In this document: positions 1-6,024 of the stretch, piece by piece
Numbering within the stretch: the stretch's first letter is position 1
How the letters are laid out: each line of letters opens with the position of its first letter
Assembly: GCA_020426065.1 (NCBI GenBank)
Contig: JAGQQT010000149.1
Location: 1-8,645 of the forward strand
Source: Planctomycetaceae bacterium
GTDB taxonomy: Bacteria > Planctomycetota > Planctomycetia > Planctomycetales > Planctomycetaceae
Length of the DNA: 8,645 nucleotides
Direction: 5' to 3'
Notes under the pieces: model-generated
What the model saw: the letters and a program-made list of their open reading frames with translations, nothing else
The model's database searches: none
Told to the model about the DNA's origin: nothing
Position numbers and translations under genes: made by a program

Positions 1-506
1 TAATGCGAGGCCATTACCGGCTGGGCACGCTGCAGATGCGTGAAAGCCGGCAGGACAACATCCTGATCCTGTTCGCAGCGGGCAACGAATGCGGCCTGCA
101 AATCCCGCAATCGATCCGTGATCGTTTCAATTGCGTGACGCAGAAACAGCTTCACATCGGTGGCAACCTGATCGTTTCGGCTACGCCCCGTATGCAGTTT
201 CCGGCCGACATCACCTGTCCGGTTCGTCAACTCCCGTTCAATATGCATATGAATGTCTTCGAGTTCGATTCGGTACTCGAAGCGACCAGCAGCAATTTCC
301 TGACCAATCTCATCCAATGTTCGGCAGATGAGTTCCCGCTCTTCATCCGTCAGCAACCCGACTTCCGACAGCATGGTCGCATGGGCCTTGGACCCCTGAA
401 TATCAAACGGTGCCAGTCGTGCATCAAAACTGATCGATTCAGTAAACTGCTCGACCCGTTTATCTGTTGCTTCTGAAAATCGTCCACCCCAGGCTTTATC
501 CGCCAC
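1..506 (-). CDS. argH: Argininosuccinate lyase, N-terminal part (runs off left edge)
   Basis: ArgH splits argininosuccinate into arginine and fumarate, the last step of arginine synthesis, in the cytoplasm. Only the first 168 residues are in the window. From the GTG start these show WGGRF (6-10), EDIHMHIE (83-90), the signature HTGRSRNDQ (106-114) and THLQRAQP (156-163), which carries the family's conserved catalytic-region histidine. The C-terminal two thirds, including the mobile GSSxMPxKxNP loop, lie outside. I prefer GTG at 506: it leaves five residues before WGGRF, as is usual in the family, and it has AAAGGG (519-514) seven bases upstream. An in-frame ATG at 527 would add seven residues but lacks a clear Shine-Dalgarno. 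It is the last visible gene of the purE-purK-VOC-small protein operon, 44 bp after the preceding stop (23 bp if ATG is used). Identity is certain; the start is less so. Confidence 0.95.
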   Translation of the reverse strand, partial: MADKAWGGRFSEATDKRVEQFTESISFDARLAPFDIQGSKAHATMLSEVGLLTDEERELICRTLDEIGQEIAAGRFEYRIELEDIHMHIERELTNRTGDVGRKLHTGRSRNDQVATDVKLFLRHAIETITDRLRDLQAAFVARCEQDQDVVLPAFTHLQRAQPVMASH

Positions 507-550
507 GCTCTTACCCTTTGAATGCATCGTCGCTTGCTGCGGCGATTCCC

Positions 551-688
551 TCAGATCTGATAATCGTTAATGCCACTCTCTGAACCACGCCGACGCTCAA
601 ACCGGTCGAAAATCCAGTTCACAATCACTCCCCAGACAATGGGGATCGCCAGGCAGGCCACAATATACACTCCAGTGGACCAATTCAT
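551..688 (-). CDS. 45-residue single-span membrane protein, unknown function
   Basis: This short gene encodes [20 protein letters not shown], then a hydrophobic stretch ending near residue 27, then DRFERRR and a polar tail ending in NDYQI. One membrane segment (about residues 7-27) followed by an Arg-rich flank predicts N-outside, C-inside topology. Its ATG overlaps the TGA of the VOC gene as ATGA (688-685), a classic translational-coupling arrangement, and AGGA lies eight bases upstream. The gene fills the space between the VOC gene and argH with no frame break. The overlap, a coherent transmembrane profile and its place inside an operon argue that it is real. I do not recognise a family. 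It could be a small regulator or a membrane anchor for a neighbour; that is inference only. Confidence 0.72.
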   Translation of the reverse strand: MNWSTGVYIVACLAIPIVWGVIVNWIFDRFERRRGSESGINDYQI

Positions 689-1104
689 GAATGAGATTCC
701 TGTTTCGGTTCGGAGGCCAGTTCAATGATGTGACCGTCCGGATCAGCCAGGAAGATCTGGACCGCTCCATCCGGTCGGAACTTGGGAGGTGAAACCACCT
801 CCAACTCAACTCCAGAGGCTTGCATCTGTTGCCAGGCCTGATTGGCATCGGGCACACGAAAGGCCAGATGCTGCATGCGAGTGGATTTTTGCGATGCGCG
901 ATTTCCTGCCGGACCAGACAGATCATGCTCCAGAATCAGGTGGATCAACGTCTGACCGGCCTGAAACCAGGCTCCAGCAAAACTGAAATTGGGCCGGGGC
1001 ACTTCGCGCATGCCCAGCAGGTCGAGATAAAACCGACGGCTCGCATCCAGATCCCGCACGACAATCGTGACATGGTCTATGGTTTCGACTTGAATGACTG
1101 ACAT
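685..1104 (-). CDS. VOC (glyoxalase/bleomycin-resistance fold) protein
   Basis: A 139-residue single VOC domain. Paired beta-alpha-beta-beta-beta modules are visible: DHVTIVVRDLDASRRFYLDL (10-29) opens the first and MQHLAFRVPD (77-86) opens the second, with LADPDGHIIEL (119-129) closing it. Probable metal ligands are His11, His79 and Glu128, in the positions usual for the superfamily; His55 or Glu59 could be the fourth. Members include glyoxalase I, methylmalonyl-CoA epimerase, extradiol dioxygenases and FosA-like resistance enzymes, and the sequence alone does not choose among them. The start is the ATG at 1104, 10 bp after the purK stop. A longer frame from 1185 would overlap purK and add residues unlike the family. 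The gene is co-transcribed with purK, and its stop overlaps the next ATG. Whether it detoxifies a by-product of this pathway is unknown. Confidence 0.85.
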   Translation of the reverse strand: MSVIQVETIDHVTIVVRDLDASRRFYLDLLGMREVPRPNFSFAGAWFQAGQTLIHLILEHDLSGPAGNRASQKSTRMQHLAFRVPDANQAWQQMQASGVELEVVSPPKFRPDGAVQIFLADPDGHIIELASEPKQESHS

Positions 1105-1114
1105 GATTTTGTTC

Positions 1115-2263
1115 TCAACGAGAGTGGAGTGCTTCGCGGGCGGCCAGGACAGTTCGGGCGGCTTCCTCTGCCGAATCCGCCACACAGGTCAGGTGCCCCA
1201 TTTTACGTCCCGGGCGGGCAGAATGTTTTCCATAAAGATGCAGTTTGACCCGGGGATCCTGCAAGGCCGCCACCCAGTTCGGCTCGCCATCACTCCACAG
1301 ATCACCCAGCAGATTGGCCATGGCTGCCGGATGTCGTGGTTGCATGCAACCCAGCGGCAAACCGCAAATCGCCCGAACCTGCTGTTCAAACTGACTGCTG
1401 CAGCATGCTTCAATCGTCAGATGCCCGGAATTGTGTGGGCGAGGTGCAACCTCGTTAATCATCAGCTGGTTATCACGGGTGACAAACATCTCAATGCACA
1501 TCACCCCCACCACATCCAGCGTTTCGAGTACCCCCCGAGCAATCTCGCGTGCGGCGATTTCGTAGCGGGACATCTCCGGGTCCGGCCAGACGGAAAGATC
1601 GAGGATATGATTTCGGTGTTCATTCCGGATCGGTCCGCAGCAACACAGTTCTCCGGTCGTACTCCTCACTGCGACCACAGAAATCTCGTGCGTAAATTCG
1701 ATCCGCTGCTCCAGGATCGCTTCCTGCTGCCCCAGTTCTTCCCAGGCAGAAGCCAGAGATTGAGCATGGGGGACCGAGACCTGCCCTTTGCCATCGTATC
1801 CGCCAAAAGCGGTTTTCAGGATGCACGGAAAAGGCATTGCGGCAGCCGCGTGTTCGAGATCCTCCTGGTTCCTGACAGGCAGGAACGGCGTGACTGGCAG
1901 TCCCGCTTCCGAGAGCGTGGTTTTTTCACGGATCCGATGCTGGGAGATGTGCAGCACATGGCCACCCGGGTAAACGAGTCCCTCCTGCTCTATCACCCTG
2001 GCCGCATCGGAACTGATATTCTCAAATTCAAACGTAACGACATCCACACTTCGGGCGAAGTTCGCAATCGCGGCAGTGTCGTTGTAATCCCCGACAAACT
2101 CCTGCTCCGCCACCTGGCCGCAGGGTGAGTTGGGCTCATGAGAATAGGTGTGAACGTGGTAACCGAGTTGATGGGCAGCAAAGGCAAACATTCGCCCCAG
2201 CTGTCCACTTCCCAGCACGCCCAGCGTGGACCCCGGCAAAATTGGCTGCATTCTAGTACTCAC
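1115..2263 (-). CDS. purK: N5-carboxyaminoimidazole ribonucleotide synthase
   Basis: PurK uses ATP and bicarbonate to carboxylate aminoimidazole ribonucleotide to N5-CAIR in de novo purine synthesis. The protein has 382 residues, normal for the family. Visible parts are the N-terminal GSGQLGRM loop (18-25), TFEFENI (77-83), the ATP-grasp glycine loop TAFGGYDGKG (151-160), the metal/ATP-binding segment NEVAPRPHNSGH (270-281), and the C-terminal YGK (344-346) and RKMGH (353-357). The frame begins at GTG 2263, 6 bp after the purE stop. An ATG at 2251, with GGTGAG seven bases upstream, is an equally reasonable start and would remove four residues. The tight spacing implies translation coupled to purE. 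PurK hands its unstable product to PurE, so the pairing supports both calls. Confidence 0.96.
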   Translation of the reverse strand: MSTRMQPILPGSTLGVLGSGQLGRMFAFAAHQLGYHVHTYSHEPNSPCGQVAEQEFVGDYNDTAAIANFARSVDVVTFEFENISSDAARVIEQEGLVYPGGHVLHISQHRIREKTTLSEAGLPVTPFLPVRNQEDLEHAAAAMPFPCILKTAFGGYDGKGQVSVPHAQSLASAWEELGQQEAILEQRIEFTHEISVVAVRSTTGELCCCGPIRNEHRNHILDLSVWPDPEMSRYEIAAREIARGVLETLDVVGVMCIEMFVTRDNQLMINEVAPRPHNSGHLTIEACCSSQFEQQVRAICGLPLGCMQPRHPAAMANLLGDLWSDGEPNWVAALQDPRVKLHLYGKHSARPGRKMGHLTCVADSAEEAARTVLAAREALHSR

Positions 2264-2269
2264 CGGAAC

Positions 2270-2797
2270 TCACTCTTCTCCTGGCTTCGCATTATCCAGC
2301 TGGGCATTTGCCAGAACTGTTTCCGTTTGAGTCCGGGCAAACTGCTCCAGTTTTTCCCGCAGTGCAGCATCTTCAATCGCGAGGATGCGACAAGCCAGCA
2401 GCCCCGCGTTTTTCGCTCCGGATTCCCCGATCGCCAGTGTTCCCACGGGAACTCCACCAGGCATCTGAACAATGGAAAGCAGTGAATCCAGGCCGGACAA
2501 CGCCCGACTCTGCACCGGTACACCCAATACAGGCAGACAGGTTTGTGAGGCAACCATTCCCGGCAGATGAGCGGCTCCCCCTGCGCCGGCAATCAAAACT
2601 TTCAAGCCGCGCGAACCGGCCGACTTGGCGTACTCAAACATCAGGTCGGGCGTGCGATGAGCCGAAACAACCTGGCATTCATGGGCCACACCCATCTGAG
2701 AAAGGATCAATGAAGCCTGCTTCATCGTGGGCCAGTCGGACTGACTCCCCATGATGATTCCCACTACCGGTTTGTTCTCCGCTGAAGATTCTGGCAT
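2270..2797 (-). CDS. purE: N5-CAIR mutase (class I PurE)
   Basis: PurE converts N5-CAIR to 4-carboxyaminoimidazole ribonucleotide in purine synthesis, acting as a homo-octamer in known members. The 175-residue protein has GSQSDWPTM (17-25), SAHRTP (45-50) with the class I catalytic histidine at 46, [12 protein letters not shown] (70-81), GVPV (92-95), [10 protein letters not shown] (111-120) and NAGLLA (130-135). The adjacent purK confirms the class I (mutase) route rather than the class II carboxylase found where purK is absent. It is the first gene of the operon, 160 bp downstream of the serA terminator, so a promoter should lie between 2956 and 2798. The ATG at 2797 is the natural start. 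The C-terminus (about 155-175) is a polar extension without known role. Confidence 0.97.
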   Translation of the reverse strand: MPESSAENKPVVGIIMGSQSDWPTMKQASLILSQMGVAHECQVVSAHRTPDLMFEYAKSAGSRGLKVLIAGAGGAAHLPGMVASQTCLPVLGVPVQSRALSGLDSLLSIVQMPGGVPVGTLAIGESGAKNAGLLACRILAIEDAALREKLEQFARTQTETVLANAQLDNAKPGEE

Positions 2798-2853
2798 AGC
2801 TTGAAAAACTCGAATCCGTCAAAACAGTTGGAATGCTGGCTTACTACAAACCT

Positions 2854-2881
2854 ATCCTACATCAATTTCCCACCACGGCAA
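2854..2881 (-). promoter_or_regulatory. Possible sigma70-type promoter for the purE operon
   Basis: On the minus strand TTGCCG (2881-2876) and TAGGAT (2859-2854) are separated by 16 bp. Each hexamer matches the sigma70 consensus at four of six positions. The site lies about 57 bp before the purE ATG, in the only spacer between the serA terminator and purE. The match is weak and planctomycete promoters diverge, so this is a candidate only. Confidence 0.25.
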
Positions 2882-2956
2882 ATCGAGCCCGAATCAGTCT
2901 CGCTGGAGTGTGTCTGCCTTCCCGGCGGAATCCCGAACATTTCACCCGCTATCCGT

Positions 2957-2986
2957 AAAAAAAGCTGCCGAGGGTGCGGCAGCTTT
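2957..2986 (-). terminator. Intrinsic terminator of serA
   Basis: On the minus strand a perfect 10-bp stem, AAAGCTGCCG with CGGCAGCTTT, encloses a six-base loop and runs into seven consecutive T. It begins 24 bp after the serA stop codon. The plus-strand reading has only three T after the stem, so it works mainly in the serA direction. It separates serA from the purE operon. Confidence 0.93.
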
Positions 2987-3010
2987 CTGGATTCCTGAAA
3001 TCCGGACTGA

Positions 3011-4651
3011 TTACAGACCCAGCCAGGGGAGCGGGGCTCCAGCAGCTGGCAGCTGAACGATATCCACACCCGTTACGTCCGGGTGCTGCAGGATTTCATC
3101 AATAACTGCCTGACCAGGCTTCGAGTCGAGATTGATCACCGCAACAGAGTCTCCACCGGGTTGAGTCGTTTCCCGACCGAGAGCCATGTGGGCGATGTTG
3201 ATGTTGTTTTTGCCCAGGACCGTTCCAACCAGGCCAATCAGACCAGGAACATCGCGGTGGCGATAAATCAGCAGAGTGCCATCGAGATAGCCATCGAGCT
3301 GATAGTCATCCATCAGAACCAGACGGAGATATTCATGTCCGAACATGGTTCCGCCGGCTCGCAGAGTTCCCTCGTCTGTGGTCACTTCTGCCACAATCAT
3401 CGTGGAGAAATCACCGGCCTTTTTCGAGGTCTCTTCGCTGATCGGAATCCCCCGCTCTTCCGCCAGCATGTTGGCGTTGACGATATTGATGCGATCGCCC
3501 AGAGCGGAAGACAGCAATCCGGAAGCAAAGGAAGAGGTCAACAGTCGTGTATGCTTGGTGGCCGCTTCACCCCGGTAATGAATCTCCGCACTGCGGATTC
3601 CTTCACCATGCGTCTGCTGAGCGAGCAGCAGACCGAGGCGGTAAGCCAGGTCGATATACTTTTTCATGCCACCCATTTCCGAAGCGGAAACAGGAGCCAT
3701 GTTGACAGCGTGACGCACCTCGTTGCGGGTCAGGAAACCGGCAATGATTTCGCTGGCTTCAACCGCTACCAGTTCCTGAGCTTCATCGGTGGATGCTCCC
3801 AGGTGAGGAGTCGTCAGAACACCGGGCAGCATGGCCAGACGGGTATCTTTGGGAGGTTCCTGAGTGAACACATCCAGAGCTGCTCCGGCCACATGGCCAC
3901 TTTCCACGGCAGCCGCCAGAGCGTCTTCATCGACAATCCCGCCACGGGCACAGTTGATGATCCGACACCCCTTGGGCATCTTGGCGATGCGATCCGCATT
4001 GATCATGTTGCGGGTTTCATCGGTCATGGTTGTGTGAACCGTGAGGAAATCACACTTGGGCAGCATCTCATCAATATCACGATACAGTTCGATCCCGAAC
4101 TCATTGGCCCGATCGCTCGAAATGAACGGATCATATCCGACAATCTTCATCTCCAAGCCGAGAGCCCGTTGCACCACAGCCAGGCCAACACGGCCCAGTC
4201 CAACTACCCCGAGAGTCTTACCGGCCAGCTGGGTCCCGGTGAAAATCTTCTTTTCCCACTTCCCTTCCCGCATGCTGGCGGCAGCGGGGGCAATATTTCG
4301 GCTCAGGGCCATCATCATGGCAATGGTGTGCTCGGCGGTACTGATCGTGTTTCCGCCGGGAGTATTCATGACCACAATCCCCTGACGGGTTGCGGCTGCT
4401 TTGTCGATGTTATCTACCCCAACACCTGCCCGCACAATCGCCTTGAGCCGTTTCTGGCCTTCGAGCACTTCGGCGGTCAACTGCGTGCCACTCCGGATCA
4501 CAATTCCGTCAGCTTCCTGCAGTTCTTCCCGCAGTTGTTCAACAGTCAGTTTAGGGTCGGTCTTGATGACCAGTTCGATTTCCGGATTCTCTTCGAGGAC
4601 TTTCAGGCCAGCAGCAGAAAGATTGTCCGTAACCAGGACGCGGTGTAACAC
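3011..4651 (-). CDS. serA: D-3-phosphoglycerate dehydrogenase (long, ACT-domain form)
   Basis: SerA oxidises 3-phosphoglycerate to 3-phosphohydroxypyruvate with NAD, the first step of serine synthesis. The 546 residues fit the long type: a split substrate-binding domain (about 1-100 and 285-315), a nucleotide-binding domain with GLGRVG (151-156) and Asp174 expected to bind the NAD ribose, an intervening ASB-type domain (about 325-455), and a C-terminal ACT domain (about 462-535). Catalytic residues are Arg236 (NCARGG), Glu265 (QEPP) and His283 (TPHLGAST). The ACT and ASB domains suggest feedback control by serine, as in actinobacterial enzymes. The start is GTG at 4651, with AGGGAG (4665-4660) eight bases upstream; the protein then reads MLHRVLVTDN. 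It appears to be its own transcription unit, or the second gene after the charged protein 155 bp upstream, and ends at a strong terminator. Confidence 0.97.
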   Translation of the reverse strand: MLHRVLVTDNLSAAGLKVLEENPEIELVIKTDPKLTVEQLREELQEADGIVIRSGTQLTAEVLEGQKRLKAIVRAGVGVDNIDKAAATRQGIVVMNTPGGNTISTAEHTIAMMMALSRNIAPAAASMREGKWEKKIFTGTQLAGKTLGVVGLGRVGLAVVQRALGLEMKIVGYDPFISSDRANEFGIELYRDIDEMLPKCDFLTVHTTMTDETRNMINADRIAKMPKGCRIINCARGGIVDEDALAAAVESGHVAGAALDVFTQEPPKDTRLAMLPGVLTTPHLGASTDEAQELVAVEASEIIAGFLTRNEVRHAVNMAPVSASEMGGMKKYIDLAYRLGLLLAQQTHGEGIRSAEIHYRGEAATKHTRLLTSSFASGLLSSALGDRINIVNANMLAEERGIPISEETSKKAGDFSTMIVAEVTTDEGTLRAGGTMFGHEYLRLVLMDDYQLDGYLDGTLLIYRHRDVPGLIGLVGTVLGKNNINIAHMALGRETTQPGGDSVAVINLDSKPGQAVIDEILQHPDVTGVDIVQLPAAGAPLPWLGL

Positions 4652-4806
4652 GAGATCTACTCCCTAATGTAACTGACTCATTAATTCAAAATATGCAGAA
4701 TCGACTTTCGCAGGAAAGACCAACTCTGTCGATCAGGTCTGATGCCGGAAGCATGAGAAAGTCATCCCGGCCAGATATTTGATCTCACACACAAGACCGG
4801 ACGACA
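4652..4806 (-). other. Spacer between the charged-protein gene and serA
   Basis: This 155-bp stretch should hold the serA promoter or be read through from the upstream gene. I see no convincing -35/-10 pair. An AT-rich stretch (4681-4693, TTAATTCAAAATA on the plus strand) recurs upstream of the other minus-strand gene at 5484-5496. A short dyad, CTTTC-CGAAAG type, lies near 4705-4718. No terminator with a T tract follows the upstream gene's stop. Confidence 0.4.
4660..4665 (-). promoter_or_regulatory. Shine-Dalgarno that fixes the serA GTG start
   Basis: AGGGAG on the minus strand lies eight bases before the GTG at 4651. No ATG in frame nearby has a comparable site, and the N-terminus obtained from GTG starts directly with the first beta strand of the family. 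Confidence 0.75.
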
Positions 4807-5286
4807 TTAATCGTCATCATCCGGCATGTCGTCCATATCATCTTCGTCCATATCGCCGTCATCAACATCGACATCCAGATCGAGTTCTTCATCTCCTTCC
4901 TGGGCTTCCATTTCCTCTGAAGACTCGACGACATCATCATCGTCCTCATCAGATGAATCCGACACGGGAACAACCGCAGCTCCGGAAACCAGCTCTTTCA
5001 CCGGTTGCAGGAAGTATGTCCGCTTACCTTTGGACAGCAGAGACTCCAGCCTTTCCTCGGCTTCCTTCCGCTGATCGTACGGGAAGCGAGCCTCTTCCCG
5101 CAGTGTGGCTGTGTAAATCACCCAGACGAGCCTTTTTCGCTCCGGAGCGGATTCTTTCGTCCGTCGGGTCGTCCGCTTCTTGGTCGCTTTCTTCTTCTTT
5201 TTGGCAGCAGACTTCTTCGGGGCCGACTTCTCAGCGGCTTCCACCTGCTTCCTTAACTCAAGGCGACTGGCAGTCTTACGAGGCAT
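4807..5286 (-). CDS. Charge-bipolar protein: Lys-rich N-terminus, Asp/Glu-rich C-terminus
   Basis: A 159-residue protein in three parts. Residues 1-50 carry 20 Lys/Arg, including a run of five Lys (29-33) followed by KKRTTRRTK. Residues 50-100 form the only globular-looking segment: a strand LVWVIYTAT, then ARFPYDQRKEAEERLESLL and KGKRTYFLQPVKE, which suggests a small strand-helix-strand unit. Residues 110-159 are extremely acidic (31 of 50 Asp/Glu, no Lys or Arg) and end in four Asp. The basic part resembles nucleic-acid-binding histone-like tails, the acidic part a histone-mimic or charge-balancing tail; that is inference. I recognise no named family, though similar middle segments seem to occur in planctomycetes. 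ATG at 5286 has AAGAG five bases upstream. It may be co-transcribed with serA, 155 bp downstream. Confidence 0.82.
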   Translation of the reverse strand: MPRKTASRLELRKQVEAAEKSAPKKSAAKKKKKATKKRTTRRTKESAPERKRLVWVIYTATLREEARFPYDQRKEAEERLESLLSKGKRTYFLQPVKELVSGAAVVPVSDSSDEDDDDVVESSEEMEAQEGDEELDLDVDVDDGDMDEDDMDDMPDDDD

Positions 5287-5348
5287 TACAACTCTTTCTG
5301 ATCATACCGATCATGGAATTGGGCGTTTTCCGGCTTTCAGGCAGCCGT

Positions 5349-5390
5349 TTTGACGCAACCTGTTGAAAATCAGAACTTTCCGTCAAAGTT
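5349..5390 (-). promoter_or_regulatory. Two mutually exclusive dyads upstream of the charged-protein gene
   Basis: AACTTT (5374-5379) pairs with AAAGTT (5385-5390) across five bases. The overlapping CGTCAAA (5381-5387) can instead pair with TTTGACG (5349-5355) across 25 bases. Both use the same right-hand bases, so only one could form in RNA. The element ends about 63 bp before the ATG at 5286. It could be an operator or a leader structure; no function is shown. Confidence 0.35.
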
Positions 5391-5475
5391 GTTCTGAGGC
5401 ATGAATCCTGAGTCTCGCACTGATCCCATTTCAGTCGATCACGGCCGAACCTGGGAACATCGCACGAGAATTGTC

Positions 5476-5487
5476 TTAACCTGTTAA
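5476..5487. repeat. AACCTGTT dyad, copy 2 (copy 1 at 5356-5365)
   Basis: TTAACCTGTTAA is a dyad with five-base arms around CT. CAACCTGTTG at 5356-5365 has four-base arms around the same CT. The shared core AACCTGTT recurs 121 bp apart in the same spacer. It might be a paired operator for the minus-strand gene; chance is not excluded. Confidence 0.3.
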
Positions 5488-5836
5488 TTCAAAATAACTT
5501 GCAGCAAAACCAGCATTTAAACCGTGTTTTGGACGGACCGGTTGCCCGTGCTCTCTTATCATGCTGCAGCCGGGAGAATAGCTCGTTTATGTTGCAGATT
5601 CCACCGTGGCAGGCTGCCGGAAATGCCGTTTTTTGAACGAAATCCCCCACGTGTGCAGTACAGAACAACCGATGCAATAAATACAAGAGTCGTTTTCGAT
5701 ACATCCGTTACAGAAAATTCTGCCGAAATAATCAGAATAAATTGTCCAGACGGCCAAAAACGACCGATCAATAGAACAGCCAATTGCGCAGCAGTTCCGA
5801 TTTCGGTTCACAACTGAACAGAATTGTCAGGCAAAT

Positions 5837-5863
5837 GGCTCTCCGGACAGGATGTCCGGGGCC
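5837..5863 (+). promoter_or_regulatory. Leader hairpin upstream of the small ORF and BON gene
   Basis: CTCCGGACA (5841-5849) pairs with TGTCCGGGG (5853-5861) across a GGA loop, nine pairs with one T-G wobble. GG (5837-5838) and CC (5862-5863) extend it past a two-base bulge. No T tract follows, so it is not an intrinsic terminator. It lies 17 bp before the AGGAGG at 5880-5885. It may be an operator or an RNA leader stem. Confidence 0.5.
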
Positions 5864-5879
5864 TGCGTCATCATAATTC

Positions 5880-5885
5880 AGGAGG
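5880..5885 (+). promoter_or_regulatory. Perfect Shine-Dalgarno AGGAGG of the upstream ORF
   Basis: A full AGGAGG lies nine bases before a GTG at 5895. It is the closest match to the anti-Shine-Dalgarno noted in the window, yet it is 140 bp from the BON gene ATG, so it should serve the 40-codon upstream frame. Confidence 0.55.
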
Positions 5886-5894
5886 AATTCCCTG

Positions 5895-6017
5895 GTGACG
5901 TCCTTTCACGATCGACATCCTGCCGAAGTGAAAAAAGCATCATTCCATTTCACTCCCACACCGACGTGGGACCTGATCCGTTCCATTCGGAACATCAGTT
6001 TGAGTACACGGAGGTAA
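5895..6017 (+). CDS. Candidate 40-residue upstream ORF / leader peptide
   Basis: From GTG 5895 the frame reads MTSFHDRHPAEVKKASFHFT, then PTPTWDLIRSIRNISLSTRR, and stops at TAA 6015-6017. It has a perfect AGGAGG nine bases upstream. Its stop sits between the Shine-Dalgarno (GGAGG, 6010-6014) and the ATG (6025) of the BON gene, so a ribosome ending here would cover that site: a coupling or leader arrangement. The peptide is cationic, and its last 16 residues could form an amphipathic helix (W25, L27, I28, I31, I34, L36). It has no run of one amino acid typical of classical attenuators. The frame differs from the BON gene, so it is not an N-terminal extension. It may be a leader peptide, a small protein, or a chance frame. 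Confidence 0.42.
   Translation: MTSFHDRHPAEVKKASFHFTPTPTWDLIRSIRNISLSTRR
5973..5998 (+). promoter_or_regulatory. Bulged 10-bp hairpin just before the BON gene RBS
   Basis: CTGAT (5973-5977) pairs with ATCAG (5994-5998), and GTTCC (5980-5984) with GGAAC (5989-5993), with ATTC as the loop and CC (5978-5979) as a left-side bulge. A six-pair stem, TCCCAC/GTGGGA (5954-5971), abuts it. Both lie inside the upstream ORF, so translating ribosomes would melt them. The hairpin ends 11 bases before GGAGG (6010-6014). Confidence 0.5.
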
Positions 6018-6024
6018 CATCCCA

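Larger units (their letters stand above)
5287..5834. other. Gene-free divergent spacer with several dyads
   Basis: This stretch has open frames up to about 97 codons on both strands, but none has a plausible start, ribosome binding site or protein-like composition, and they overlap one another, so I call no gene. It contains inverted repeats near the charged-protein gene (5348-5390), two AACCTGTT dyads (5356-5365 and 5476-5487), and ATTCTG/CAGAAT (5717-5738). It must hold the divergent promoters for both flanking genes; I could not place either with confidence. No tRNA-like fold was seen. Confidence 0.5.

Noticed and set aside
3..476. A 157-codon plus-strand frame at the left edge
   Set aside because: It is antisense to argH, whose minus-strand translation carries HTGRSRNDQ and THLQRAQP.
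1094..2128. A 344-codon plus-strand frame opposite purK
   Set aside because: Shadow of purK; composition is rich in His, Arg and Cys in an unordered way, with no recognisable domain.
3083..4648. A 521-codon open frame on the plus strand opposite serA
   Set aside because: It mirrors serA almost exactly, has no protein-like motif or ribosome binding site, and results from serA codon bias. The minus-strand product is an unmistakable SerA.
4800..4815. GACGA/TCGTC dyad at the end of the charged-protein gene as a terminator
   Set aside because: The stem is five pairs, overlaps the stop codon and lacks a T tract.
5605..5634. GC-rich repeats followed by six T, possible plus-strand terminator
   Set aside because: The best stem is only about four pairs (GGCA/TGCC), the TGCCG copies are direct rather than inverted, and no plus-strand gene ends upstream.
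5717..5738. ATTCTG/CAGAAT inverted repeat with a ten-base spacer
   Set aside because: Six-base arms in an AT-rich spacer are expected by chance, and no promoter could be tied to it.
5489..5817. Overlapping frames of 71-97 codons on both strands of the divergent spacer
   Set aside because: They conflict with each other, lack ribosome binding sites, and have random-looking composition.
5835..5876. A 13-codon frame starting ATG GCT over the leader hairpin
   Set aside because: Only AGG three bases from the ATG precedes it, too close to serve as a ribosome binding site; it is too short to support.
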